From an uncultured Cellulomonas sp. (GTDB taxonomy: Bacteria; Actinomycetota; Actinomycetes; Actinomycetales; Cellulomonadaceae): a stretch of DNA of 64,000 bases. The stretch covers positions 1 to 64,000 of the forward strand of contig NZ_CANLTL010000012.1 in NCBI RefSeq assembly GCF_947494015.1, in the 5' to 3' direction. This document shows, piece after piece, positions 25,872 through 33,506 of the stretch (positions are counted from its first letter, which is position 1; each line of letters opens with the position of its first letter). Position numbers and translations under genes: made by a program. The notes below the pieces were generated by a model. It had not been told where the DNA came from and did no database searches. It saw only the letters and a program-made list of their open reading frames with translations.

Positions 25872-26182
25872 CGATGACGGGTTGGTGCTGCGCGAGGAGG
25901 GGCCCGATGACGGGTTGCCGGCAACCCGTCATCGGGGCGAGATCGTCGTCCGGCGTGCAGTTGGTAGCGGCACGCTCGTCAGCGATCGCGGTGGTGTTGA
26001 GCGCGCCGACGCAGGCTGATCGCTGGGCGTCCCCCGTGTGGGCGCGCCGGTCAAATCTGCGAGGCCGTCATCGCTGCCGTCATCGGGCAGGCCATAGGCC
26101 TCGATGACGCCTCTCGCTTGCAAGCGGTCGTCATCGGTCCCGTCATAGGACCGACGCAGCGAATGGCGTGGCGATGACGGGG
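25872..26182. repeat. Cluster of CGATGACGG / CCGTCATCG motifs
   Basis: Within ~310 bases downstream of the excisionase gene the nonamer CGATGACGG or its complement, or a one-base variant, recurs about eight times in both orientations: at 25872, in the 25903-25936 palindrome (both arms), twice near 26067-26085, near 26128-26150 and at 26173. More copies lie in the toxin gene around 27508-27565. Such iteration suggests binding sites or a recombination region rather than coding sequence. Confidence 0.6.
25903..25936. repeat. Perfect 34-bp palindrome without spacer
   Basis: CCCGATGACGGGTTGCC is followed immediately by its exact reverse complement. With no loop it is a poor terminator. It is better explained as a protein-binding or cruciform-forming site. 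It lies in the non-coding stretch between the excisionase and the second methyltransferase. Confidence 0.85.
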
Positions 26183-26312
26183 TGGCGCCGAGCGGTGGGC
26201 ACACGCCGATCAACAGGCGCTCAGCCGAGGCTCGCCGATCGGCGGCTACGCACCGAGCCCCGCGACGTCGGAGCGCAGAGATCGGCCGACTGGCCATCGC
26301 CGCGGCCCAGTC

Positions 26313-27000
26313 GGTTGACGCGTCAGGGCCTGCAGCCGCAGGGTCAGCATGTGCCGGACCCGCATCGTCGTCCCGTGTTCGCCCGCCTCTACAGCCGGCT
26401 CTCCCCCGGGATGGACCGTCAGGGCGTCGCAGAGCACCGGCAGCGTCTGCTGGCGGGCTTGGCTGGTCGGGTGGTCGAGGTCGGCGCTGGGGACGGCTTG
26501 AACTTCGCGCGCTACCCGCCGACGGTGTCCACCGTGCTGGCGCTCGAGCCGGAGCCGTACCTTCGCCGGCGGGCCGGCGAACGAGCAGTCGAAGCGCCCG
26601 TGCCCGTGGACGTCGTCGATGCTGCGGGCGAGAACATCCCCGCGGCGGACGGCTCGGTCGATGCCGTGGTCGCTTCGCTGGTCCTTTGCTCCGTGCGGCA
26701 CCAGGACGTCGTGCTCGCCGAGATGTGGCGCGTGCTGCGACCGGGCGGAGAGCTGCGGTTCTACGAGCACGTTGCCGCGCCCGACGGTGGTCGCCTCCGG
26801 ACGGTGCAGCGGGTCGTCGACGCGACCGTGTGGCCCCACCTGGTGGGCGGCTGTCACACCGGGCGGGCCACGGAGGCCGCCATCTCGGCTGCGGGCTTCG
26901 TCATCGACGACGTCGACCGGTTCCACTTCCCTCCGGGGCAGGCCTCCCCCGCAGCACCGCACGTCCTCGGCTGGGCGCACCGCCCAGCGGCCCGCCCTCC
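26313..27000 (+). repeat. Long direct repeat, copy 2 (methyltransferase unit)
   Basis: Partner of 9404-10085 in the same orientation, about 16.9 kb away. Similarity starts at CGGTTGACGCGTC, with TGACGCGTCA palindromic in this copy. Recombination between the copies would delete the island's left 13 kb together with the GH3 gene. Confidence 0.7.
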
Positions 27001-27037
27001 TGGTCGTCCCCGGCCGGCCACGACCAACGGCCGGTGA
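26351..27037 (+). CDS. Class I SAM-dependent methyltransferase, copy 2 (in island)
   Basis: A 228-residue paralogue of the protein at 9442-10098, with the same VVEVGAGDGLNFARYPP SAM motif, VDAVVASLVLCSV and VLRPGGELRFYEHV. GTG 26351 matches the start of copy 1. Substitutions are spread through the protein and the C-terminal ~20 residues differ. Copy 2 lacks the stop used by copy 1 and reads on to 27037. Transcription probably ends at the hairpin at 27079. Substrate unknown. Its presence in a defence island could mean it modifies nucleic acid or a small molecule, but nothing in the sequence decides this. Confidence 0.72.
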   Translation: MPDPHRRPVFARLYSRLSPGMDRQGVAEHRQRLLAGLAGRVVEVGAGDGLNFARYPPTVSTVLALEPEPYLRRRAGERAVEAPVPVDVVDAAGENIPAADGSVDAVVASLVLCSVRHQDVVLAEMWRVLRPGGELRFYEHVAAPDGGRLRTVQRVVDATVWPHLVGGCHTGRATEAAISAAGFVIDDVDRFHFPPGQASPAAPHVLGWAHRPAARPPGRPRPATTNGR

Positions 27038-27078
27038 CCGAGGTCGGTGATGGTGACCGCCGCGGGCGTAGGTCGGAC

Positions 27079-27111
27079 CCGGCTGACCAGGTCGGGGGGT
27101 AGCCGGTTTTT
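27079..27111 (+). terminator. Rho-independent terminator after methyltransferase copy 2
   Basis: CCGGCT-G-ACC pairs with GGT-AGCCGG across a ~9-base loop and is followed by TTTTT. It lies 42 bases after the methyltransferase stop and before the convergent antitoxin gene. Confidence 0.7.
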
Positions 27112-27152
27112 CGCCTCGCCCAGGGCCGGTGGACATGCCAATCGTCCCCGGC

Positions 27153-27464
27153 TCAGCTCGCGTGGCGCGCGAGGTAGTCCTGCAACGCTTCACGAACGAG
27201 CTCAGCGGTCTTCCGACCCTGAGCCGCGGCGAGCCGATCGAGGCGAGCCCGCTCCTGCTGCGGGAGTCGGATCGTCAGCGATGGAGATGGTTCACGCGCT
27301 CCGGACAACGAGGGTCGCCCGGGAGCGCGCGCGAGAACTTCGGCGGTGACCTCGTCCGCGCGGGACTCGGTGAGCACCTCGCCGCGGAACTGGACGTCGG
27401 CGGCGTCGAGGTCGACGTCCTCCACCTGGACCTCGGGCCCGAACCGCTCGGGGAATCTGCTCAT
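27153..27464 (-). CDS. Ribbon-helix-helix antitoxin
   Basis: A 103-residue protein. The C-terminal half, SPSLTIRLPQQERARLDRLAAAQGRKTAELVREALQDYL, is a ribbon-helix-helix DNA-binding domain. The acidic N-terminal half probably wraps the toxin. ATG 27464 is preferred over the ATG four codons upstream because GGAGG stands 6 bases before it and it overlaps the toxin stop as ATGA. Together with the upstream gene it forms a type II toxin-antitoxin pair, probably repressing its own promoter upstream of the toxin gene. It would stabilise the island. Confidence 0.75.
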   Translation of the reverse strand: MSRFPERFGPEVQVEDVDLDAADVQFRGEVLTESRADEVTAEVLARAPGRPSLSGAREPSPSLTIRLPQQERARLDRLAAAQGRKTAELVREALQDYLARHAS

Positions 27465-27688
27465 CGCTGCCTCCATGCCGTGGGCATCGCGTGGATCACC
27501 GTGAACCCGTCATCGCTGCGGTCATCGGCCACGATGACGAGCTCGATCTCCACGCCCCCGTCATCGGTCCCGACGTAGACAGCCGCGTCAGCCTCCTCAC
27601 GGATCAGCGTCGCGTTGACCAGCGCCTGCCGGATGCGGCCCGCGCTGAGCTTGTGCTTGCGGGCAGACCTACTGACACGGACCTTCAT
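27461..27688 (-). CDS. Small BrnT/RelE-like toxin of a type II toxin-antitoxin pair
   Basis: A 75-residue, highly basic protein beginning MKVRVSRSARKHKLSAGRIRQALVN and continuing with strands VYVGTDDGGVEIELVIVADD and FTVIHAMPTAWRQR. The length, the N-terminal His/Arg-rich helix and the C-terminal IHAMP strand match a recurrent actinobacterial toxin group of BrnT-like fold, expected to be an mRNA-cleaving ribonuclease. The toxin gene comes first and overlaps the antitoxin, as in brnTA. It lies 63 bases downstream of the integrase gene and reads in the same direction. Confidence 0.65.
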   Translation of the reverse strand: MKVRVSRSARKHKLSAGRIRQALVNATLIREEADAAVYVGTDDGGVEIELVIVADDRSDDGFTVIHAMPTAWRQR

Positions 27689-27751
27689 CGACCGACACCA
27701 GTGTGCGACGGGGCGTCACGTACTGCAAGACAAAATGTCCACCACTGGCTG

Positions 27752-28945
27752 TCACCGGACACGCGGCGTCCGACTCGTGCCGAGCGTCAATCCGGCCAAG
27801 GCGCGGGAGGCGGCGTCGGCGGCGGCTCGCTGCTGGTCGGGCAGCAGGTGCGCGTAGGTCTCGGTCGTCGTGGTGATCGACTCGTGCCCGAGCCGGCGCT
27901 GCAGCACGAACAGGTCGGTTCCGGCCGCGATCATCCACGACGCGTGGGTATGCCGGAGGTCGTGGACGCGTGGGCGCTTGGAGAGGCGCGGTGCGTCGAG
28001 GTCGGGCGAGCCGTCCGGCCGCCGCGGGTTGCGTGCGGCCTCGAGCGCCGGCGTCCAGGTCGTCGTCCAGAAGCGGGAGGACTGGAGCTGCGCGCCGACC
28101 GTGTTGGTGAACAGCAGCTCGTCCATCGCCTTGCCGGCGACCACGGGGAACAGCACGTCGACCAGGTCGTCCGGGAGCGACACGGTCCGCCGGGCCCGCT
28201 TGGTCTTGGGCGGGCCGACGTACCAGCGGCGGTTCTCGTCGCGCTTCCACGCCTTGGTCACGCGGATTGTCGCGGGCCGGGACACCAGGTCGACGTCGCC
28301 GGCGGTCAGCGCGGTGGCCTCACCCCAGCGCAGGCCCGTCGTGACGAGCGTCAGCACGAGCGGCTGGTAGTACGGGGAGACCTTCGACAGCAGAAGCATG
28401 AACTCGTCGCGGGTGAGCACGGTCATGTCGTCGCTGGTGGACTGCGACTTGGGCAGCAGCACGCCGGCGCAGGGGTTGTCGGGCCGGTAGCCGAGCCGCA
28501 CCGCCGTGGCCATCGACGCCGAGAAGAGCCCGTGCACGTTGGCGATCGTCTTGGGCGCCAGGCCCTTCTTCGACAGGTCGGCGACCCAGCCGGCCACCTG
28601 CCGGTAGCTGAGGGCGGCGACCGGGAAGATCCCGAGCGTCGGGATGATGTGGGCGGTCATCTGCTGGCGGTAATGCGCGCGGGTGTCGCTGCCGACGGCG
28701 GTCAGCAGCTCGATGTGCTCGGCCACCGCCTGCGCGACGGTCGGTCCCGGCTTCTTGATCGCCTCGGCGATGCGGTTGGCCTCGGCGACGTACCCGCCGG
28801 CGGCCTCGATGAGCTTCTTGGCGACGATCGCCTCGCGTTCGTCGTCGTACGTGAGGGACGTCTGGCGTCCCGTCTCAGGGTCTCGCCAGAGCACCGCAAA
28901 CGACCTGGTCCCGTCGGAGCGTCGGCGCTCCCGAAGTGACGCCAT
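27752..28945 (-). CDS. Tyrosine recombinase, integrase of the ssrA island
   Basis: A 397-residue phage-type integrase: an N-terminal arm-binding domain, a SAM-like core-binding domain (~65-155) and a catalytic domain with the full active site: Arg206 (TTGLRWGE), His328-x-x-Arg331 (HDLRHTH), His354 (LGHESI) and nucleophile Tyr364 (ETYAHL). ATG 28945 is preferred; an in-frame TTG at 28972 lies inside a 34-bp dyad and is unlikely. The gene starts ~80 bases from the ssrA 3' end and reads away from it, the standard arrangement for tmRNA-specific islands. It should catalyse integration and, with the excisionase, removal. Confidence 0.92.
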   Translation of the reverse strand: MASLRERRRSDGTRSFAVLWRDPETGRQTSLTYDDEREAIVAKKLIEAAGGYVAEANRIAEAIKKPGPTVAQAVAEHIELLTAVGSDTRAHYRQQMTAHIIPTLGIFPVAALSYRQVAGWVADLSKKGLAPKTIANVHGLFSASMATAVRLGYRPDNPCAGVLLPKSQSTSDDMTVLTRDEFMLLLSKVSPYYQPLVLTLVTTGLRWGEATALTAGDVDLVSRPATIRVTKAWKRDENRRWYVGPPKTKRARRTVSLPDDLVDVLFPVVAGKAMDELLFTNTVGAQLQSSRFWTTTWTPALEAARNPRRPDGSPDLDAPRLSKRPRVHDLRHTHASWMIAAGTDLFVLQRRLGHESITTTTETYAHLLPDQQRAAADAASRALAGLTLGTSRTPRVR

Positions 28946-28953
28946 AGGCACAA

Positions 28954-28987
28954 AGAATAGCCACCCTGTCAACAGGATGGCTATTCT
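28954..28987. promoter_or_regulatory. Dyad operator in front of the integrase gene
   Basis: The arms AGAATAGCCA / TGGCTATTCT enclose a second inverted pair CCTGT-CA-ACAGG, giving a 34-bp dyad with one mismatch. TGTCAACA occurs at 28967 and again at 28989, 22 bp apart. On the coding strand these read TTGACA, a -35-like box. It probably controls integrase expression or forms part of the att arm region. Confidence 0.7.
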
Positions 28988-29023
28988 GTGTCAACATGGC
29001 CAGCGTTCCGCAGGTCAGTGGGG

Positions 29024-29387
29024 TGGAGGTGGCGGGAATCGAACCCGCGTCCGATGACTGTGAACCAGGACTTCTCCGTGCGCAGTCTGCTGCGATTTTC
29101 TCGGCCCCATTGATCTAGCAGACATGTCAATGACGGGCCCAGTCGGCTAAATGTCCCCCCAGCATCACCGACGAATGCTGGGAGCAGTGGCTCTCTAGAT
29201 GACGCCAGCTACTGAGACGAGAGCAAGCTCAGGCTGACGGACTTCGGTACTCGCTCAGGCGGCGAGAGCGAAGTCGGCGCGATTGGTATCGGCACCTATT
29301 GGTTTGCAAGGATCGTTTACGAGATAACCCTGCGTCCTCGGCACGCTTCTCCTGGATCGACGATCACCGTCGAAACCGATCACCCCC
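29024..29387 (-). ncRNA. ssrA: Transfer-messenger RNA (tmRNA)
   Basis: The 5' end reads GGGGGTGATCGGTTTCGACGG and the 3' end GGTTCGATTCCCGCCACCTCCA. The seven-pair acceptor stem GGGGGTG / CACCTCC closes correctly with one G-T pair, for a length of about 364 bases. The tag reading frame on the minus strand (29293 to 29255) encodes ADTNRADFALAA followed by TGA, a normal proteolysis tag. The genomic bases after the discriminator are CCC, so the terminal CCA is apparently added post-transcriptionally. It rescues stalled ribosomes with SmpB, whose gene lies 2.1 kb away on the same strand. Its 3' end is the integration site of the island. Confidence 0.95.
29026..29045 (-). repeat. Proximal att site within ssrA
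   Basis: The tmRNA T-arm/acceptor segment is identical over 20 bases to 13058-13077. Integration here leaves ssrA intact because the element carries the missing 3' end. Confidence 0.85.
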
Positions 29388-29544
29388 GTGTGCAGTTGTC
29401 AACCACCCGAGCCGCCGGGGCGCACAGGCGACCGGTGGGACGAGCAGGTCCAGCATAGTGCTCAACCACCCCGGGGTCCCCCTCATTCCCCCGTGCAGCC
29501 GGGCCCGCCTCGGCCTCAGCCGAGCCGCCACGGCGCGCACGCGG

Positions 29545-31446
29545 TTACCAGCCCCCGCCCCCGCCGCCGCCCACTCCCCCGCCGGCGAACCCGCCGCGCG
29601 TGCCGGACGAGCCCGACGACCCCGGCGTCGCAGCCGAGATCGACTGCGTCGTGACGGTCGTGAAGCTCTCCACCTGGTGCCCGAACCCGCCGCCGGCCGC
29701 GCCCCAGTACACGTACGGCGCCACCGGCGTGCCGTACCCGCGGTACCAGCGCGGCTCGGCGACCGGCTCGCCGCGCGCGGCCAGGTCGCCGAACACCCCG
29801 GCCCAGCGCTCGGTCACCCCGAACGCGATCGCGTACGGCAGGTACCGGCTGAACAGGTCCTCGCCGTGCACCGCGCGGAGCCGGTCGGCGTCGGCGGTCT
29901 CCAGGTACCGCTTGAACGCGACCGCCTCGGCCAGCACCCCGGTGCCCGCGGCGGTCCGGGCGGGCGCGGCCGTCGCCAGGGCGAGGACCAGGACCCCGAC
30001 CACCACGAGCGCGATCCCGACCAGCGCCAGCCCGGTGACCAGGGCGGCGAAGGCCACCCCACCGAGCACCAGCCCGGACACCAGGAGCACCGACCCGGCG
30101 GCGTACCAGTGGCTGCGCACGGTCCTGGGGTTCGCGCTGAACCAGCCGCGCTCGGTCACGTGCGCGTACAGCTCGTGCTGCACCGCGGCCATCGAGCCGG
30201 AGAACGTCGTCTTGAGCGCCGACATGGTCACGGCAGACCGGGCCTTGAAGATGTCGTCGAGCAGCCGCTGCTCGAAGCCGACGAGCTCCGTGCGGGGGCG
30301 GTCGATCGCGACCAGCTCCCAGTCCGTGGCCGGCGTGGCCGGGTCCGTGCGCGGCACCTCGCGGATCTCCAGGTACCCGCGCACCGCCAGGTCGACGATG
30401 GTCGCGGTGACGTCGCGCGGGTCGGCGACCTCGTCGAGCAGCGTGCCGAGCTCGCCGGGCAGCACCCCGGCCGGCGGGGCGGACTGGATGGTCACCGGCG
30501 GGCGGTGCTCGGGGGCGACGGCGTCGGCGCCGCGGGCGTCGTCGTCGGGCAGGGTGGCGCGCGGCGCCCCCGGGGTCAGGCCCAGCGCCTCGCGGTCGCG
30601 GCCGGACCGGCGCGCGCGGCGGACCGCGTACCCGCCGCCGGCGACCAGCACGAGCAGGGCGGCGACCCCGGTGACCGGGGTGGGCTCCACCGGGTCGGAG
30701 TAGTCGAGCTTCTCGCCGAGGATCGGCGCCACCCCGGGGAACGTCCCGGCCGGCCAGCTCACCAGCACGGTGAACGGCTCGCCGGGCTCCAGGCGGTCGA
30801 CGCGGAGCACGGCGTCGTCGCCCGGTTCCACCTGGATGCCGCACCCGTCGGGGTCGCTGCCGTCGGTGAAGCAGGTCGCCTGCAGGATGTCGGCCGGTCC
30901 GCTGACCGTCGCGGTGACGTCCTCCAGCGGGATCTCCCAGCCGGTGCCGATGACGTTGAGGTACAGCTCGTCGCCGACCCCCGGCGGCCCGACCAGGCTG
31001 TCCGCCGGGTTGACCCAACCGTCCGCGCGGTACGTCACCACGTAGGTGTGCACGCCCTGGACGTCGTCGATGTCCTCGTCGCCGATCCGCACCGTCACGC
31101 TGGAGCGGTCGGACTCCACCTGGACGTCGTCGGGCGCGGTCTCGCTGGCCGCGGTGACGTCGGAGATCCGGAACAGCCGGTCCTGCTCGTCGTCGCCCTC
31201 GATGGCCTGCCGGGTGGGCAGCGTGAGGAACGGGCCGTGCCCGGGCTCGTCCCCGAAGTCGAAGTCGAACTCCAGCCGCACGTCGGCGACGCCGTCGGCA
31301 CCGACCTCCACGTCCGCGTCGTAGCGGGTGATCCGCCAGTCCTCGCCGTCCGCCGACGACGGCGCGGCGAGCCCCACGACCGCCGCGACCGCCGCCACCA
31401 GCGCGAGCACCACCCGGCGCACGACGCCGACCCGCGCGCGCAGCAC
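29545..31446 (-). CDS. DUF2207 family membrane protein
   Basis: A 633-residue protein. GTG 31446 opens a signal-like N-terminus (VVLALVAAVAAVVGLAAPSSA), followed by an extracellular beta-rich DUF2207 domain (~40-290), a transmembrane helix (VTGVAALLVLVAGGGYAV), a long cytosolic part with a winged-helix-like stretch, and two or three further membrane helices (VLLVSGLVLGGVAFAALV...). The C-terminus is glycine-rich and ends in GGVGGGGGGGW, characteristic of the family. Function unknown; members are widespread actinobacterial membrane proteins. It lies between smpB and ssrA on the same strand, 35 bases after smpB, so it may share its transcript. Alternative GTG starts exist nearby. Confidence 0.8.
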   Translation of the reverse strand: MLRARVGVVRRVVLALVAAVAAVVGLAAPSSADGEDWRITRYDADVEVGADGVADVRLEFDFDFGDEPGHGPFLTLPTRQAIEGDDEQDRLFRISDVTAASETAPDDVQVESDRSSVTVRIGDEDIDDVQGVHTYVVTYRADGWVNPADSLVGPPGVGDELYLNVIGTGWEIPLEDVTATVSGPADILQATCFTDGSDPDGCGIQVEPGDDAVLRVDRLEPGEPFTVLVSWPAGTFPGVAPILGEKLDYSDPVEPTPVTGVAALLVLVAGGGYAVRRARRSGRDREALGLTPGAPRATLPDDDARGADAVAPEHRPPVTIQSAPPAGVLPGELGTLLDEVADPRDVTATIVDLAVRGYLEIREVPRTDPATPATDWELVAIDRPRTELVGFEQRLLDDIFKARSAVTMSALKTTFSGSMAAVQHELYAHVTERGWFSANPRTVRSHWYAAGSVLLVSGLVLGGVAFAALVTGLALVGIALVVVGVLVLALATAAPARTAAGTGVLAEAVAFKRYLETADADRLRAVHGEDLFSRYLPYAIAFGVTERWAGVFGDLAARGEPVAEPRWYRGYGTPVAPYVYWGAAGGGFGHQVESFTTVTTQSISAATPGSSGSSGTRGGFAGGGVGGGGGGGW

Positions 31447-31481
31447 CGCACCGTCCCCCGGCAGATCGCCCACGGCGGCGG

Positions 31482-31952
31482 TCAGCGGTCGCGCTTGGCG
31501 CGCATCGCCCGCTGCGCCTCGAGGTTGTCCTGCCGCTCGCGCAGCGTCTGGCGCTTGTCGTACTCGCGCTTGCCGCGCGCCAGCGCGATCTCGACCTTGG
31601 CGCGCCCGTCGAGGAAGTACAGCGACAGCGGGACGATCGTCTGGCCCTTCTCGCGGCTCTTCGCGTCCAGCCGGTCGATCTCGCTGCGGTGCAGCAGCAG
31701 CTTGCGCTTGCGCCGCGGGGCGTGGTTGGTCCAGGTGCCCTGGGTGTACTCGGGGATGTGCACGCCCTCGAGCCACGCCTCACCGCGCTCGACCGTGCAC
31801 CAGCCGTCGACCAGGGACGCCCGGCCGGCGCGCAGCGCCTTGACCTCGGTCCCGGACAGCACGAGGCCGGCCTCGAACACGTCTTCGATCATGAAGTCGT
31901 GCCGGGCCTTCTTGTTGTTGGCCACGAGCTTGCGCCCGGTGTCCTTGGCCAT
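31482..31952 (-). CDS. smpB: SsrA-binding protein SmpB
   Basis: A 156-residue SmpB of normal length: [32 protein letters not shown] at the start, [30 protein letters not shown], and a basic C-terminal tail ([24 protein letters not shown]) that reaches the ribosomal mRNA channel. It binds tmRNA and delivers it to stalled ribosomes. ATG 31952 is the conserved start. It sits downstream of ftsEX and the M23 hydrolase gene, the usual actinobacterial order, and its RNA partner ssrA is nearby. Confidence 0.96.
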   Translation of the reverse strand: MAKDTGRKLVANNKKARHDFMIEDVFEAGLVLSGTEVKALRAGRASLVDGWCTVERGEAWLEGVHIPEYTQGTWTNHAPRRKRKLLLHRSEIDRLDAKSREKGQTIVPLSLYFLDGRAKVEIALARGKREYDKRQTLRERQDNLEAQRAMRAKRDR

Positions 31953-32077
31953 CGTGTGTGCCGTCCCCTCGCCTGGTCGTGCCGCCGGTCCAGGGTAGGC
32001 GACCGGGGGTCGGCCGGTCGCCCGGTTACCCGAGGTTCCGCCGCCGGCGCAGGCACCCTGCAGCCGGCGCAGGGGCG

Positions 32078-33502
32078 CTACAGGCCGAGCAGCGGGCGCG
32101 GGTTCGTCGTCGCGCCGTTGACGTACACCTCGAAGTGCAGGTGGCACGCGGCCGACGTCCCGGTGTTGCCCGAGTACCCGACGAGCTGGCCGCGCTCGAC
32201 GTGCTGGCCCGAGCCGACCACGAACCGGGTCATGTGGTTGTAGCTCGACATGAGCGAGTTCCCGCCGACGTACCCGTGGTCGATCATCACCTGGTTGCCG
32301 AACCCGTTGCGGTACCGGGCCCACAGCACCGTGCCGGACTTGCCGGCGTAGATCGGGGTGTTGCAGTAGGTGCGCAGGTCGATGCCGGCGTGCAGGCGGT
32401 TGTAGTGCAGCGTCGGGTGGAACCGCATGCCGTAGTTCGAGGTCACGTACATCGGGCTGATCGACGTCGGGTTGCCGAACTGCGCCCCGCTCACCGAGCC
32501 CGACGGCGCCTGCGCCGCACCGCTGGGCGGCGCGGGGGCCGGCGGCGCGGCGGCGGCGCTGCCGCCGGCGCGCTGCCGGGCGGCCTCCGCCTCGGCGCGG
32601 GCCGCGGCCTCCCGGGCGGCCTGCTCACGGGCGGCCTGCTCGGCGGCGGCACGCTGCGCGGCGATGATGCCCTGCAGCTCGGTCTCGATGGCCGCGCGCT
32701 GGGCCTCGGCCGCGGCGGCCTGCGCCTCGGCCTGGGTCTTCATGCTCTCGATGTAGGCCTGCTGCGCGGCCTGCTGGGCGATGAGGTCCTCGATCTCGGC
32801 CTTGCGCGCGGCGGCGGCGGCGCGGGCCTGGTCGGCCTGCACGACCTTCGCGTCGGCCTCGACCTTGAGCTCGGCGACCCGCTCACGCACCGCCGCCAGG
32901 CGCGCCTGGCTGTTGCGGTTCGCGGCCTCGATCTGGCGCAGCTCGTCCAGCGCCTTGCTCTGGGTGCGCAGCGCGGTGTTGACCATGCCGTACTGGTCGA
33001 CGAACTCCTGGGTGCTCTCGGCGTCCATCACGACGCTCAACGAGCTGGTGGCGGTGTCGCCCTTGTAGGCCCGGCGCGCCATCTGCCCGACGGCGGTGCG
33101 GATCTCCTCTCCGCGGGCGTCGTCGGCGGCGATGGTCTGGCTGATCGAGGACTCCTGGTCCTGCGCGTCCTGCAGGCGGGCGGCGATCAGGTCGGCCTCC
33201 CGCTGGGACCGCTCGAGCTCCTCCTGCGCGGCGGCGAGCTCGGCCTGCGCGGCGGGCAGCCGGGCCTGGGTGGCCTGCAGGTCCAGCACCGCCTGCCCGA
33301 GCTGGGCGTCCAGGCCCTCGATCGACGCCTCCAGCGCCTCCAGCTCCCGGTCCGCCGCGGCCGACCGCTGCTCGGCGGCGGCGCGCCGGTCGTCGAGCTC
33401 GTCGGCCAGCGCGGGCGCACCCACCGCGACCAGGGCAGCGGTGAGGCCGGCGGCGGTGACGGCGAGCACGCGGCGGGTCAGGGGGCGGCGGGTGTGCCTC
33501 AT
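32078..33502 (-). CDS. Coiled-coil M23 (LytM) peptidoglycan hydrolase, probable FtsEX partner
   Basis: A 474-residue exported protein with a signal peptide at its N-terminus ([24 protein letters not shown]), a long Ala/Glu/Arg-rich coiled coil (~38-320), an Ala/Pro linker, and a C-terminal M23 peptidase domain with LHAGIDLRT and HLHFEV zinc-ligand motifs and a [13 protein letters not shown] active-site loop. The plan is that of EnvC/RipC-type hydrolases activated by the FtsEX ABC complex, and the gene begins only 4 bases after ftsX. It should cleave peptidoglycan cross-bridges at the division site or pole. Confidence 0.85.
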   Translation of the reverse strand: MRHTRRPLTRRVLAVTAAGLTAALVAVGAPALADELDDRRAAAEQRSAAADRELEALEASIEGLDAQLGQAVLDLQATQARLPAAQAELAAAQEELERSQREADLIAARLQDAQDQESSISQTIAADDARGEEIRTAVGQMARRAYKGDTATSSLSVVMDAESTQEFVDQYGMVNTALRTQSKALDELRQIEAANRNSQARLAAVRERVAELKVEADAKVVQADQARAAAAARKAEIEDLIAQQAAQQAYIESMKTQAEAQAAAAEAQRAAIETELQGIIAAQRAAAEQAAREQAAREAAARAEAEAARQRAGGSAAAAPPAPAPPSGAAQAPSGSVSGAQFGNPTSISPMYVTSNYGMRFHPTLHYNRLHAGIDLRTYCNTPIYAGKSGTVLWARYRNGFGNQVMIDHGYVGGNSLMSSYNHMTRFVVGSGQHVERGQLVGYSGNTGTSAACHLHFEVYVNGATTNPRPLLGL

Positions 33503-33506
33503 CCGA

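Larger units (their letters stand above)
13058..29045 (-). mobile_element. Genomic island integrated at ssrA (defence island, ~16 kb)
   Basis: The element is delimited by a 20-bp direct repeat of the tmRNA 3' end. A tyrosine integrase lies directly beside intact ssrA (27752-28945, reading away from it) and an excisionase-like gene is at 25514. ssrA is a well-known integration target. Cargo from left to right: HEPN + methyltransferase-like/Mrr fusion, zinc-ribbon ORF, Mrr nuclease, hsdR-hsdS-hsdM, HTH protein, excisionase, methyltransferase paralogue, toxin-antitoxin, integrase. No replication, transfer or phage structural genes are seen, so it would be mobilised only as an excisable circle. 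Parts of the left end (14.1-17.1 kb) are visibly less GC-rich than the core genome. Confidence 0.85.

Noticed and set aside
25903-25936. Terminator for the excisionase gene
   Set aside because: The palindrome has no spacer for a loop and no T tract, and identical half-motifs recur nearby without gene ends.
27491-28939. Plus-strand open frame opposite the integrase
   Set aside because: Antisense to an integrase with a complete catalytic tetrad; the translation shows no domain.
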